This document shows, in pieces, positions 10,624-22,847 of a stretch of 64,000 bases of DNA (within the stretch, counting starts at the first letter, position 1; every line of letters begins with the position of its first letter). Under the pieces are notes generated by a model. That model was not told where the DNA came from. It searched no databases and saw only the letters and a list, made by a program, of their open reading frames with translations. The DNA comes from Pseudofabraea citricarpa (Eukaryota; Ascomycota; Leotiomycetes; Helotiales; Dermateaceae). The stretch covers positions 1,364,001 through 1,428,000 of the forward strand of contig JAPWGK010000004.1 in NCBI GenBank assembly GCA_029641185.1, in the 5' to 3' direction. A program made the position numbers and the translations under genes.

Positions 10624-11244
10624 ATGGAGAATCGCAGATGCAGCGTTTGTAACACTCCAACCGGGCTTGGATGTAGAAAGTGCAAGTCTGCTAGGTACTG
10701 CTCGAGAGAGTGCCAGCAAGAAGACAAGCCTATTCACCAAGTCCTCTGCCAAGATTTCGAAAAGTTCATCACCGACTTCCCTCGCCCCACTCCATCTCAC
10801 AAACTCTGCTTCCTATTCCCCGACAACTCCGAGAAACCTCAACTTATCTGGTTGGCAGAAAGTACGATTGCAGACGACATCGAGACAATTCTCAAGCGGC
10901 CCGGCGCGGAGAAACGATCATCCGCAGGTATTATAATCACGGAATCTCGATTCAAGGAGCAGAAACCATCGTGGGAGCTTAGCCATCAACTGGCGGCTTA
11001 CCATAGAGACCCATACCTGCCTGGCGACCTTCCAAACAAGGCCATATACTGCGCGATCGGACTGGAGCCAGGCAAGGAATGGGAGGACCATACGTTCGAG
11101 GAGATTGTCGGAACCTGCATAAACGAGTTTCTTGGACCTTTCGTTGTCAGTAGTTCTCACACGGACGATGAGGGTTCGTTTCGTCGTTTGGATGTCAACA
11201 TGGGTGACTTTTCTAGTTTCCTGTTGAAGCTAGAAAGCATGTGA
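10624..11244 (+). CDS. MYND-type zinc finger protein, copy 2
   Basis: A single-exon gene of 206 aa. The MYND finger has the same ligand positions as copy 1 (C6, C9, C17, C20, C26, C30, H38, C42). The downstream region matches copy 1 segment by segment (PTPSHKLCFLFP, YLPGDLPNKAIY, NEFLGPFVV), so the pair arose by tandem gene duplication. The finger probably mediates protein contacts, with no known partner. The last ~45 codons are the first unit of a tandem repeat that continues past the stop codon (see the next entry), so the annotated C-terminus could vary between strains. Confidence 0.85.
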   Translation: MENRRCSVCNTPTGLGCRKCKSARYCSRECQQEDKPIHQVLCQDFEKFITDFPRPTPSHKLCFLFPDNSEKPQLIWLAESTIADDIETILKRPGAEKRSSAGIIITESRFKEQKPSWELSHQLAAYHRDPYLPGDLPNKAIYCAIGLEPGKEWEDHTFEEIVGTCINEFLGPFVVSSSHTDDEGSFRRLDVNMGDFSSFLLKLESM

Positions 11245-11519
11245 GGACGTCGCTGGAACATGGATCTTTCGTTGTCAGTAGCTGTCACGCGGACGATGAG
11301 GTTCGTTTCGCCGTTTGGATGTCAACATTGGCGACTTTTCAAGTTTTCTGCTAAAGCTAGAGTGCATGTGAGGGGGTCGTCAGAACCTGCATCAACGAGT
11401 TCCTGGGGTCTTTCGTTGTCAATAACCATCACACGGACGATGAGGGTCGTTTCGCCGTTTGGATTTTTAACATGGGCGACTTTTCAAGTTTTCTACTAAA
11501 GCTAGAGAGAATGTGAGGG
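11107..11519 (+). repeat. Three tandem copies of the MYND gene 3' end
   Basis: The segment coding the C-terminus (gtcggaacctgcataaacga ... gcatgtgagg) is present three times: about 11107-11247 (coding), 11248-11374 and 11375-11519. Copies 2 and 3 lie after the stop codon. They keep the same landmarks (tttcgttgtca, acggacgatgag, gacttttcaagttttct, gtgagg) but carry small deletions and frameshifts. Copy 2 lacks about 20 bp near its start. They are non-coding remnants or 3' UTR. Confidence 0.85.
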
Positions 11520-11915
11520 GTCTGAGTTGTTTCAAGCATCCGCCCAGGAATATTTCGGTGCTGGCTGCGTCTTATCATCGTTTGCTGTTTTATTGCTCTG
11601 GTGAAATTTACCTACAATTGACACAAGTTTCTTTGACAGGGTTCTCGTGAAAGGAAAATGTGAATAGGTAAAGTGATTGACTAGAAATCTACGAAATCTA
11701 CAAAATCACGAATCAAACAAATGACCTTTGACCCAAAGAAAATAACCAAAAGCTTGTTCAACTAAGCATAAATACGCAAGCAAAAGAGAGCCTAAAGTTT
11801 TGAAGAGGAACCAACCGACCACTTGCAATTGACCACCGCCACCAAACAGTTATCATAGCTGTGCCTATATTTTGTGCAACTTCTCTGTTGTATTGATGCA
11901 TCTAACGCCTCGGCA

Positions 11916-12797
11916 TTACTCCTGATCCATGTGTTCATATGTGTGGAGGTTATTGTCCAGCAGGATATTGTGTTTCTTATCGGATGTGTTATTTTCGTTG
12001 TTGATATGGGGGGACGACCCAAAGTCATAAAGAAGGGAGGCATCGGAAAGAGAATGTGTGTACGTAGGCGATGAAGGATTATTATCGCTTTGGAAGGTTT
12101 CGGATAATATATCAGTATCGGGAGAGTTCGAGAAAGCTTTCCAAGAGCTATTCATGGTAGGATGCTGTATTGGGTGTTCCGATTCCTCTTGGTGGTAATA
12201 GCCATGAAGACTATGCAAGTCCACAGGGCTCATAAAGCCGAATAGAGACCAATCACTTCCACCCAGCTTATAATTGCCAATCTGGGCAGAAAGAATATCA
12301 TGGGGTTGTTGGCTATCAACGACCGGCGGCGTTGGCGGATTTCTCTGAAACCAGGCAGGGGAATTCTGGATATGCATCTCTTCTTCTTCGTTGAAAATTG
12401 GGCATACTGTACTGAAGTCAGCTCATTTAAATAAGCAAGGCAATATATTGAGCTTGTACCATGAGCGCTAGGGGGCTGTATTCCTGATGCTGGACTCTCC
12501 ACAGAGCCCTCAATCTTTTGCCTAATGACATCTAGACTTCCGATTAAACATCTTCAAACCAACCAAATCATTTATCTCACCTTCCATATGCTCCAAATGA
12601 TTCTTTCTAACGTGATTGGTCTTCAAATAGTTTCTTCCATCTGCACATCGCCATTTGCATCCAGTTTCCTCGTATGGACAGTGTCGTTTGGGCCCATGAA
12701 CGCTTTTCATATGGCGACGCATACTTTTCCGGACTGTGGATATACCACAATGTACACACCTTGCACGATCTTCTTTCTGTGTATTTTGCTTGGACAT
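11916..12797 (-). CDS. C2H2-type zinc finger protein
   Basis: Three exons, 12581-12797, 12460-12531 and 11916-12406, with introns of 49 and 53 nt, give a 259-aa protein with consistent phases. The N-terminal half holds two fingers. The first is CVHC...H-x4-H (residues about 14-34). The second begins CPYEETGC and ends HVRKNH. A basic stretch separates them from a Ser/Asn/Asp-rich acidic tail that looks like an activation or disordered region. A transcription-factor role is inferred from this layout, and I do not recognise a named orthologue. The first splice site (GAAG|GTGAGA ... TCTAG) removes a frame that otherwise stops at once, which supports the model. Confidence 0.7.
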
Positions 12798-15700
12798 TGT
12801 ATGGTTGTCGATGGGGTAGGGAGGCTTTGGATGATGGGCTCTTTTTGCGGAGATAATTTTTCTTTATATATCTAATGTGTGGTTTTCTGGACAGGGGCCG
12901 GGAGCTTTGGAAAGGGGAAACAAAAATGCGCTCAGACAGTGCCGTATACACCACTGCCATGGTTACCTCCTGCACGGTTCCATATTGAGTAATTGCTGAT
13001 GGTCTTTGACACAGGACTCTTTGATGTTCGAAGCGAAGGGTTCGGAGCATCTGCAAAATTGGTGGAAGATCGATCGCAAGCCGACAGCGAGAGAAGAAAT
13101 TTTCTGACAAGTACGGGAGTCGCAGAATCATACCGGTAGCAAGATCTACGGTCCACGACGCATGATATAACCCTGTTAGAGCCCAAGGAATTCTGTATGC
13201 GTGTAACTCCCATAGAGCCGGTCAAGGGTTGCCCCGTAGCTGCAAGTATAGGCACGAGATACCTATGGGCGTGCGGGTATGAGCGGAAGTCATGTTGTTG
13301 GATTCAGCTAATTTACAATTACCGCTGCAATGGAAACCCATAAAGGAGCATGCACTTTCACCTGCGAAAAATAGCTTGTTTTGATTACTGATAATCGCAC
13401 TATAGCTGATAACAGGGCCATGGATAACAAAAAAAAAAGCTAATGGGCTTGTTTACAGGTAGTAACACGATATATATTACCTGTAGAGGGGTGATTGGTG
13501 ATCTTGCATGAAGCACTAGTAAGTTGGGGTAACAAATACGGTGTGTCCGTAAAAGAGACTGTGAAAAAGCCTACATTTGATCAAAAATGATACACGATTC
13601 GTGAGTGCATGCAGAGCCCTCGATTAGGCATATTTTTCTGCGCGATATGCCTTGAGTTGCCTTTGATAGCCCTTTTTTTCAGCCTTAGATTTGCAAACCA
13701 CCCGACCGAAGTGTCATCCCTCACCTACCATCAGGAAGAAACGTCCCCAAGGCTTCTATCTATGAACCTCTAACACCTAATAGCAAGTGTAGCGAATCAT
13801 TTTACTTTTGTTTTATTTGAGATATCTGTTCCAACTAAAGTTCTAGGACGATTAGTGATTATCACAACCATAAGCTGAAATTACAAAGTGTTGAAGCCAC
13901 ACGGAAAGCAAAAATTGCCAGAAAAATATCGTGGCAATTAAATCAAAGGCTTGGGCAGATGGGCAGATGGGCAGATGGGTAGACAGGCAGACAGGCAGAC
14001 AGCTGAAGCTCCAGCAGGCCAAAAGACTCCCATCGTGAAGTTTGTGGCTGAGTTCGCTTCGGTGTCTGGATGAAGCATTTCAAGGTCGACTATTTGGCCT
14101 TGTCTAGGATTTGAAATGAGAAGTGATTACTTTTTGTGAAGATGCTGAATTTCGAAACGGGGGTGGCAATTCATGCCCCATCTACCGCCAGTAACCTGCA
14201 CACCTTGTCTAGAGGCCCGTCCCGTAGAAGACCGAGCCGTGACCCGCGACCCGTCTATCGGATTGGAATCCGTCACTAGAAGGCAGCAGTGTCTTTGATG
14301 GCTGGTGGCTGCGTGTTGCGGCTAAAAGTCAAATGGGTTCGGGACTGATTACTCGTATCCGGGACGTGAATAATGCTTCCGGGCAAAAGTCTTTTGAAAA
14401 CTAGGTACCCGACAATGCGGCATCGATACCATTACTCCTGGCCACCGGGTAATGATGGGATGGCATCCGTTCTGCAGCACTGAAACAGTTTTAATGAATG
14501 TGGAGGGCTACCACACCATCTGATGTCTGGCTGGCAGGCTTCGGAAGCTGCTGGTAATAGATCGACACCAGAGTCGCACTTGGCAATCATTGCACCATAG
14601 AACTTTGACACCGGAAAGAGATTCAGTTCACAGCCATCCTGTGCGATCATTTCTGAGAGATTTTCATATTAAGGTTTACTAGGATGTCTCAAACTTGGTA
14701 ATGATATATGGTGGTGCTGTTAGGTCCCCGGGAGAGATAAGCAAAACGAACAGACGTAAGGCTACTGCGTCTAGTACCACCCCTTCCGCAGGTATCAGCA
14801 AATCAATATTAGGACAGGGCTATTGCTGTCAACTGTCTTACCCATTTGCTGATACTGTGCTAAGCGAGGCTCCATCCAGTACCACACAGTCACCTATCTA
14901 GAGTGTTACGATGATGCTTTAACAGCTCGATGCGGTAGTGAGTATCATTGAATATCCAAACAATCGTCTGATGTACCTGTTAGTGATGAGACGTTACATA
15001 TTCCTCTTGGAATTTCCTTAAGGTAGACTTCAGGAACACCCTGAAGCCAGCCTTTCTATACTTCCCATCCTGATGTCATACCAAGGCACCCCAGATAAGA
15101 TTTACTTGATAAATATCATAGAAACAAACCGGTAAGCTAAGATAAATCGTTGCAAGATGATAGGCTGGCACGATGCTTGCTTCGTCTATCGGACTTGTAA
15201 ACTTTGAAAAGCCGCCAGGGCAACACACATATCAACATTTGGCCTGATCTGGGCTTAGCTAATCACCCCTGTATGATCTGTTCGGCAATAGTTTCACAAA
15301 GGTTGCCGCAAGGGAGGGGGAGTGGTTGGCAGCTGTTGTTGTGGAAGAAAAGCCACGAAGCGACCAGGATCAAATTGACGGCGCTGTGTACAACCAAAAC
15401 GAGTCATAGCCAACAAGAGCGCCACAGCCGAAAGTGGTTTGCCATGCAGCTGGGAGGACCGTCCTTCTTCCCCGGGATGTTGTAGGTGTTCAACTGAGTT
15501 GAGTAAGTCATTTCTTAGTGGCGAACTTACTTTTGTGGATCTTTAAAGTAGCATGCAGATGACTGCTAAGGGTCATCGGTGGTGAGTTTGGAACCCATAG
15601 AGAATTTGAATTAGATTAGGTGTATTTTAGGAGTGCATGAGAACATCGCTGAAGAATTGATCAGCCAGCCTCCTTTCCAGCAGCATGTTTCCTTCCCTGG

Positions 15701-17177
15701 CCAACGACCAACCCTATTTCGTCATCTGGGGAAACCCCCTGCCTATAATTATATTTGAAGTGATGATTGGCTCGATTTATGCTTGTCGGGAAAGGTTTGT
15801 CTTGGTAAGCAGGCGCTTTCGATGCGATGCCAAGCTATCACTCACAGCAGTCGGGCGACGAGTGAAATTTTTTAAAATTGCCTATCGCGTGAAAGACCTA
15901 CGCACAGCTCGTTACAAAGGGGCAATGTAGCTTAGGCCTCCTTGGAATGTGCTCTGCTCTGAAATAAGCGCCCAGCGGCTCTGATTTTTCACAAATCAGC
16001 GGCCGAGAAATTGATTTCCTTATTGTCATCGGCGATGAGCCCCGGTCAGTTTTGATCTCAGATTGCCGTATGTGAGTCCGTTAATTTCATCATTCGTACT
16101 TGGGGGGGACAACCCAATAGAAGGTAAAAAGCAATACTTCGGTCCCCAATATCAAAGCCACACCGTTAACCCATGATTTCGGAAGTATGATGGCGGGAGG
16201 TCATCAACGAGCAAGTCCGTGCTAAAGCCACTGAACCTTGATGGTATATTAGGCGCTTCTGTAAGATCATTCCACTGACTGTGAGCCTATCTTCCTTCGG
16301 TATGATGTGCAGGATCCGTGGCGAGCTAAGGTTGGTAAGACATGCCTGTGATATGCTCATAAAATACTTAGAACGATGGAACCGCCCTACTTCCGGGTCC
16401 GGATCTCATTTCCCTGTTCCCCCCGAGATAGCCTGAGTTGACTGCTCAGCTTCTTGGTGCGGTAAAGCATGTTTTTGCCACAGTCTAGGCTCTACCGCAT
16501 GAAATCGAACGATGGTGGGAAAAGAAAAGAAAAGAAGAAAAGAAAAGGACGGGCTAAAAAGCGGGACGAGATTTAGATTTTGAAAGTGATAAAATCTTGT
16601 TTCTTCATTTTAACATGATTGATCACAAACTGCCACTTGATATATCTAAAAAACTAGTATCGTCTATGAAAAGTGAGGCTAACGAACGGGTGGAAGCCGA
16701 ACCGCACCTCCGCCATGTGTTAAGCAGGAATGATAGAGTAGCATCGGCTTATCATCCATGCCCCAGACTCATTACATCTCTCGAGATCGAAAACCCTGCC
16801 GGTGCTTCCTTGCTTAGCAGGTGGGAGAGCGAACACAGTAGGACTGTTAGCATGTTGTGACGTTGTAACCTAAGCGCCCGTGCTGAACTACATTTCAGCT
16901 TCCGCGTGTCCCAACCAGGATGCTGTTGCAATTGCCTTCCTTGCACCTATTTGCTTTAGATAATGCACAGTCGTGGGATGAAGAAGTCAATGCATAATAT
17001 GAAGACCATTAAAGGAGTCAATACAGATCACGTGCATATCGATATCTGATTCCTGCTTATATAAGATATGCATGGGGTTTAAAGCGCTGCGTTTTACGTA
17101 GGGTACGATAGCAAACCAAACATGGAAAATAATATTACTGCTTATATGCAATACAGAACCAGATACCGTTGTTCTAT
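12798..17177. other. 4.4-kb gene-poor region
   Basis: No frame here has convincing coding character on either strand. The frames up to about 110 codons are scattered and show no recognisable domain. Simple-sequence features are a gggcagat/ggcagaca tetranucleotide array (13957-14002) and an aaaga-type array (16516-16547). A perfect 12-bp inverted repeat (gtatcagcaaat) has arms at 14792-14803 and 14844-14855. The DNA could be old intergenic sequence or eroded transposon material. Confidence 0.45.
13957..14002 (+). repeat. Tetranucleotide-type microsatellite
   Basis: An array of gggcagat units grades into agacaggc units (gggcagatgggcagatggg... then acaggcagacaggcag). It lies in non-coding DNA. 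Confidence 0.8.
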
Positions 17178-18939
17178 TCACGTCTCGCCATTCGTCTCAA
17201 TTTCATCAACCCAGCCTCTGGACATTTCCACAGCTTTTTCCCATCTCCTATACATTTTCCCACTCTCATTCTTTGGCATCTCAGGCTTGAAATACTTTCG
17301 TCCCTCGCGGTTCACTGACTTCAACTCCTCAAATTCTTTCCAGACGCCAATTGCAAAACCAGCGGCTATGGCAGCTCCCAACGCCGTCGTCTCGCGCATC
17401 GCTGGCCGATCTACTGGGATACCAATAAGATCCGCTTGTGTCTGCAAAAATTAGGAACTAATATAGAAGAATGACTTAAATGGTTGCCATACCTGCATGC
17501 AAAGTTCAGAGTTGCTCATTCCTCCATCTACCGCGAGCTCGGCTAATTTGTGGCCACTGTCTTTCTCCATGGCATCGAGGATTGCTTTGGTCTGAAAGCA
17601 CGTTGCTTCGAGTGTTGCTCTTGCAATATGACCACGCTGAGTATGCTGTGTAATTCCAACTGCGTGAAGATCAATTAGAAAACTGAAAACATTTAAGTAC
17701 CATAGATGCAAACTTACAAATTGTGCCCTTGGCATCATCAATCCAGTATGGCGCGAACAACCCACTGAATGCCGTGACAAATACCAAACCCCCATTATCT
17801 TTGACTGATAGAGCCAACTCACTGATTTTGTGTGAATCTTGGATAAAGCCAAGATTGTTCATTAGGAACTTGACCCCGCTGCCCGCAACTGCTATACTTC
17901 CTTCCAGGGCGTATACAGGCTTTCTTCCGCCGCCAAAATCATAAGCAACAGTAGCTAACAATCCATGTGTTGAGATGACAGGCTTCGTACCAACGTTATA
18001 AAGTAAAAAGCAACCTGTTCCATAAGTATTTTTAGCCATGCCAGGTGAAAAAGCACATTGGCCAACAAGAGCAGCAGATTGGTCACCAAGGCACCCTGTT
18101 ATTCTTACCCCCTTCAGCAATGTGCTAGCCAAAGAACCAAATGCCTCAGGATCTGACGATGGAACGATCTTTGGCAATTGAATTTTCTTCTCGTCTAGCT
18201 GGAAGAACTTAAGAAGTGTATTATCGTAATCAAGTGTGTATAGGTTTGCAAACATAGTCCTCGATGCATTGGTAGCCTACATGAATCAGATTATTATTAT
18301 AAGGTTTCAAGTGTAGTAGCTGGAAATGATTGAGAAAAGGTGAGCAAGACTTACATCAGTGACGAATACATTCTTTTTTGGCCCTCCGTTCAGATTATAT
18401 ACGAGCCAGGTATCAACAGTACCAAATGCTAATCTGCCTTGCTCGTAAGCTCTTTTCACGTGCTCGTTGTTTCTGAGAGCCCATATGACTTTCACGGCCG
18501 AAGGATATGTCGACAGTGGAAGACCAGACAGGTACCGCAGGCCCTCTGAACCAGCTCGCTTCTTGAGCTCTCGCACAATATTGTGAGACCTCGTGTCTGG
18601 CCAAACAATAGCATTCATTAATGCTTTGCCTGTCACCGAATCCCATAGTAAAGTTGTTTCTCTCTGATTTGTGATTCCAATTGCTTTGATTTCAGATATT
18701 GAATGGCCTTGCTCAATAAAATCTTTCGTGGCTTCGTCTATGCATGTCTCAACAGAAGTGATTAGATCATAGGGATCGTGCTCGTGCCATCCTGACTCGG
18801 GATAGTGTTGCTTGAACTCAATCTGATGGGTTGAGACTGGAACACCAGTAGAATCAAAAATCAAAAACCGAGAGCTTGTAGTTCCTTGATCAATAGAACC
18901 AAGGTAAGTTCCTTGAGAGCCCTTTTTCGAGTCGCCCAT
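17178..18939 (-). CDS. gut1: Glycerol kinase
   Basis: Four exons (18355-18939, 17718-18276, 17493-17659, 17178-17441) separated by introns of 78, 58 and 51 nt give 524 aa with all phases consistent. Family motifs are present from end to end. They are the phosphate-binding start SIDQGTTSSRFLIFD, the substrate region ITNQRETTLLWD, VDTWLVYNL, GDQSAALVGQ, the FGGY-family box YGTGCFLLYN, GTIFGITQHTQRGHIARA, and LAVDGGMSNSELCMQ before the last exon (TALGAAIAAG). The enzyme phosphorylates glycerol to glycerol-3-phosphate with ATP in the cytosol. Its neighbour across 2.3 kb, on the opposite strand, is an aquaglyceroporin, which makes a glycerol uptake and use pair likely. No damage was seen. Confidence 0.95.
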
Positions 18940-21287
18940 GATGCCTTTTGGGAACTATTGGAAGCCTCTTGCCCGTGTGTGTTTTCTTAAAATATGTGCA
19001 AAACAGACCCTTCGTAGAGTCGACGCTACTATTAAATAGTTTACAGCTCAAGTTTCTGTTTGGATTTCTGTATCAAATCTTCCACGAATGGCAAAAGCAA
19101 AAGACTTCGAAGCTCTACAAAAGTTGAAGAGGGGACTGCTCGGAAATCTTTCATCTTGGTGAGGGGCTTAGTTCATGAGGCTTGCAATACCCCGCATCTG
19201 CCCATACCTGTCTGTTATCAGGCTTCTGATCATGTTCTCTCCTTTGCCTCAAAAACGTGGGCACCTGCTTAAGACTTCTTAAAGCAGCCCTCCGAGTGGT
19301 ACTTCTCTAAAGTATGACAACAACCTTGGCATTTCTTTGCTATCTCTCTCTGACTTCCTACCGGGGAGACCGAAGCGGGGAACCTGGAAAGTGAGAGCTA
19401 ACTACGAACATCAGTTAGTCTTATTACAACGTCCATAATCCTCGTAGTTCGTACTTAAGATCAAGTTGCAGGTCTGCGTCTGTACTGGCTTCTCAAATAC
19501 CCATGCTGCTTATTTCCGTAGTCTTGTAGTCGCAACAGGTGTTCAAGTGTGCTAGCTACGAATTGTTTGCACTTCTCGTCCTAAAATCAGACCAATTGCG
19601 GAGGCCAGCACTTTAAATTTTGGGACCGACCTCTCCAGATCTCGCAGATTTCGGACAGCTTGAGTTACGAGTACTGAAGATCCAGAAATGGTTGTGCCAA
19701 AAGCCGTGTTTACCACACACACTAATGCAATGCTCCCGGTTCGCTCTTTGCAAGCTCTTCGAACAATCCAATAGTCCTCGGCGCTTGCGGGGAAGGACAT
19801 GTGCGTACTGCACTGCCCCTCAGACCGAACTTTCGGCCCCCAAGTTTACTTTGCAGAGCGATGGATTATCGTGCGAACTTGACCATGGGAACGAAAATTG
19901 CAAATGGAACTGGAGCTGCCGGCCAAAAAGAGCGACCGACTCCGCAATAGAAAAGGTCCTGTGCCATTTCCAGGTTATCCGCGAGCTCCCTCAGATGACC
20001 AACGTTCAGAATTCGTGCAGCCTGTCGTCCTTGGTTGAACGGAGCAACGGGTCGGTAAGTGGCATGGCAACGGTCTTCGTTCAACATGCTACAACACGCC
20101 GTGCGAAGCGTGCCAAACGGATGCCAGCATCTACACTGGAACTGGTCAGACCGATTATTTGCAAGGAGCGGAGGTTTACGAGAGGATGTTGAAAGCTCGT
20201 GGGGCAAGGCCCAGGCCCCTGTGGGATTATGCGGGGTACAGTGAGGGGGTGGAGCTGAGTGGCTCATCGCGATCCTGGTGCTGATCTCGTATGCAGCAAA
20301 CTGGCTCCACAACCATGGATGTGTCGGGGATTTTGTCTCGAAAAGATATCGGTAGAACATGATGGGAAGGTCTGATGGTGTTGTTGGACTTTTGGGAGCG
20401 AAACGGCTTTTGTCGACCTTTGGAGTCTTTGTGCCACTGCTATCCGGGGAGCTCGGCTTCGTGTACACCTACACGTCACTATCACCACCACCACCAAAGG
20501 TACACGAGCTAACTCCAACGGTGCTTCGAGGTACTAAAGTTTCTTTCTTTGCCTAGCGTTCTCTTTCTTGGTGTATTATCTGTTCAGCATGGAAGCTAAG
20601 TCCCAAGGTGGGATGGATTTGAAGCTCTGTGCTCTGTCCGGCAATGACCCTCGGTTGCGTGACAATACACTTCACTTGCTTGCAAAGTAACGTTTCTTTG
20701 CATCAGCAGTATCACATACTCCCCAAAAGGCCAAGTGTGACGGAGACAACAACCTCGTCTTGGAAAATGGTAGTGTGGGAGAGGTTGCTTGAGATCCGAG
20801 GTTATTATGCAGACAACTGTCGCTGCCTTTACCGTGGCGACTCAGGTCGGGTCAGTAAGTCACCCTATTTCAGACTTCCCTGAATCAAGAGTATCATTGG
20901 ATATCTTTTCTCTCTCACAAAGCATGCAAAGATGGGGTGACAAGGCTCGAGACATACGAAGCGGAACTAGTTCCCCAGTCCGAATGATAGGAATTGGCCG
21001 GCCACTTCGGGCCAGTTACTGCGCAGAGAATAATCACAAGGCTCGCCCAATTGTTTGCCATTGTTAGAAGTATTTCTACCAGGGTTCGTTTCTGACGTAC
21101 GTCTTAGGAAGAAGAACGAACGCTTGGAAAAAATGCCAAGATAGTAAGTCTGTCGAGGAAAGGGGGTTTACCGACAGTTTGGTCGGTGCACACTCGGCTT
21201 TGTTGGGTATTAGGTATAACTTGATGGTACCCCCTCATAAGCATCAGCCAGTTCTGTAAGTTATTTGCATCTCCAAAGTCCCCAATC
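18940..21287. other. Divergent intergenic region between glycerol kinase and aquaglyceroporin
   Basis: 2.35 kb. Overlapping frames of 190-200 codons exist on both strands at about 19620-20470 (one runs 19866-20468 on the minus strand). They oppose each other and show no domain, and only one can be real at most. I treat the region as regulatory or leader DNA that could hold shared control elements for the two glycerol genes. Confidence 0.4.
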
Positions 21288-22477
21288 ATGTCACCAACAT
21301 TTACCGAAATACGGGCTATGTCTTCCCAATCTGAAGACATTAAGAATGAGAGAGAGCATGAGAAAGAGAAAGACAAAGCCCCTATGTCGCCTATCTCTGA
21401 CTCAGGGTACTCGAATATATCACCTCCTATCCACATCGAAAGAATGGAGAGAAGCCCAACTAAAGAAAGCCCGTTCGAGAGCGCCAGGCCTAACGAGAAC
21501 CTGGTCTGGAGTCGCATCAGAAGAGAACTGAGAGATCCTTTTGCCGAGTTCTTTGGTGTTTTTATCCTGATTCTCTTTGGCGATGGCAGCGTAGCTCAAG
21601 TCACATTAGCGAGAGGTACTAGGGGCGAATACCAGTCAATTACCTGGGGGTATAGTTGACCCTGAACGATGCTCAAAAGATACAAGCTGACCATGATCAA
21701 ACAGTTGGGCTTTGGGTGTTATGCTTGGCGTTCATGTGGCAGGTGTTTCAGGTGGTCACCTCAATCCAGCAATTACACTCAGTAATTGTGTATATCGGAA
21801 ATTCCCTTGGCGAAAGTTCCCTGCATACATGATAGCACAAACTCTTGGAGCGCTCTGTGCTGCTGCCGTTGTGTACGGAAATTACAAGTCGGCCATTGAC
21901 GAATTCGAGGGAGGCACCATGAGAACTGTGCCGCCTGCCCCAAACGCCACAGCCGGAATATTCTGCACATATCCAGCTGCGTTCCTGAGTACTACTGGCC
22001 AGTTCTTTTCCGAGTTCATTGCTAGCACCATTCTCATGTTTGTTATTTTTGCATTGCAAGATCCCAACAACCTTCCTGGTGGTATCACGACACCACTGGC
22101 ATTGTTCATGCTTATCTTTGGTATTGGTGGCTGCTGGGGATTTCAAACAGGCTATGCGATAAACTTTGCTCGAGATTTTGGTCCTCGCTTATTCACATAC
22201 ATGGTGGGATACGGTACAGAGGTTTGGTCTGCAGGAGATTATTACTTTTGGGTCAGCCTACACCCTTTATGACTACTCTTATTTTTATATTGATCATTAC
22301 TAACATGTCGAATAGGTTCCTATGGTTTCACCCTTCTTCGGCTGCTTATTTGGTGGCTGGCTTTATGATGTCTTCCTTTACACTGGAGAATCACCAGTCA
22401 ACACACCATGGATGGGATTGAAACGCATCATCCGTCCTGAGTTCTACTATCAACGAAAAAGCAATTCTGCAGCTTGA
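21288..22477 (+). CDS. Aquaglyceroporin (MIP family) with a variant second NPA box
   Basis: Three exons (21288-21649, 21705-22251, 22316-22477; introns 55 and 64 nt) encode 356 aa. A ~95-residue charged N-terminal cytoplasmic extension precedes six membrane segments. The first pore box is GGHLNPAIT. The second reads INFARDFGPR, with Phe replacing the usual Pro or Leu, while the selectivity Arg and the aquaglyceroporin Asp after it are kept. Fungal relatives such as Fps1 also deviate at these boxes. It should conduct glycerol across the plasma membrane. The nearby glycerol kinase on the opposite strand supports this. A second in-frame ATG 11 codons on (MSSQSE) could be the start instead. Confidence 0.9.
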
Positions 22478-22847
22478 AGAAAAGTTTTGCTTGATGAGGA
22501 CAACAGCAGTGGTTAAGTGAGAACTTTTACGACATCGGTGGCTTGGCGTGCAGGATTTCTTTTTCCAATGCAGTCCGTATATTCGAAACATGGCCAATGC
22601 TAGACGAAGATACTTTGGATAAAACTAATGGGATGGAAGGTTTCAGTATGTTAGATAGCTTATGTTTTGATCAATGCAGCTTAAATCGAACTTCTTATCC
22701 AACTTCACTTCAGATGCTTGTAATCTTCCTCGCTTAACTTAACACAAACACATCACATTCAATGCCTCAACAAGACCAAACTTATGAGTTTTTATCACGG
22801 AACAGAAGACGAGTAGCCCAGGTCGTAATTTATTCGTAACTGAAAGC
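22478..22847. other. Convergent 3' regions
   Basis: This 370-nt gap lies between the aquaglyceroporin and the rhodopsin-domain gene, whose 3' ends face each other. Nothing else was seen. Confidence 0.5.

Noticed and set aside
19620..20468. Overlapping frames of 190-200 codons on opposite strands between the glycerol kinase and aquaglyceroporin genes
   Set aside because: Neither translation shows a domain, biased composition or splice context. They mirror each other in a GC-rich stretch and look like chance frames.
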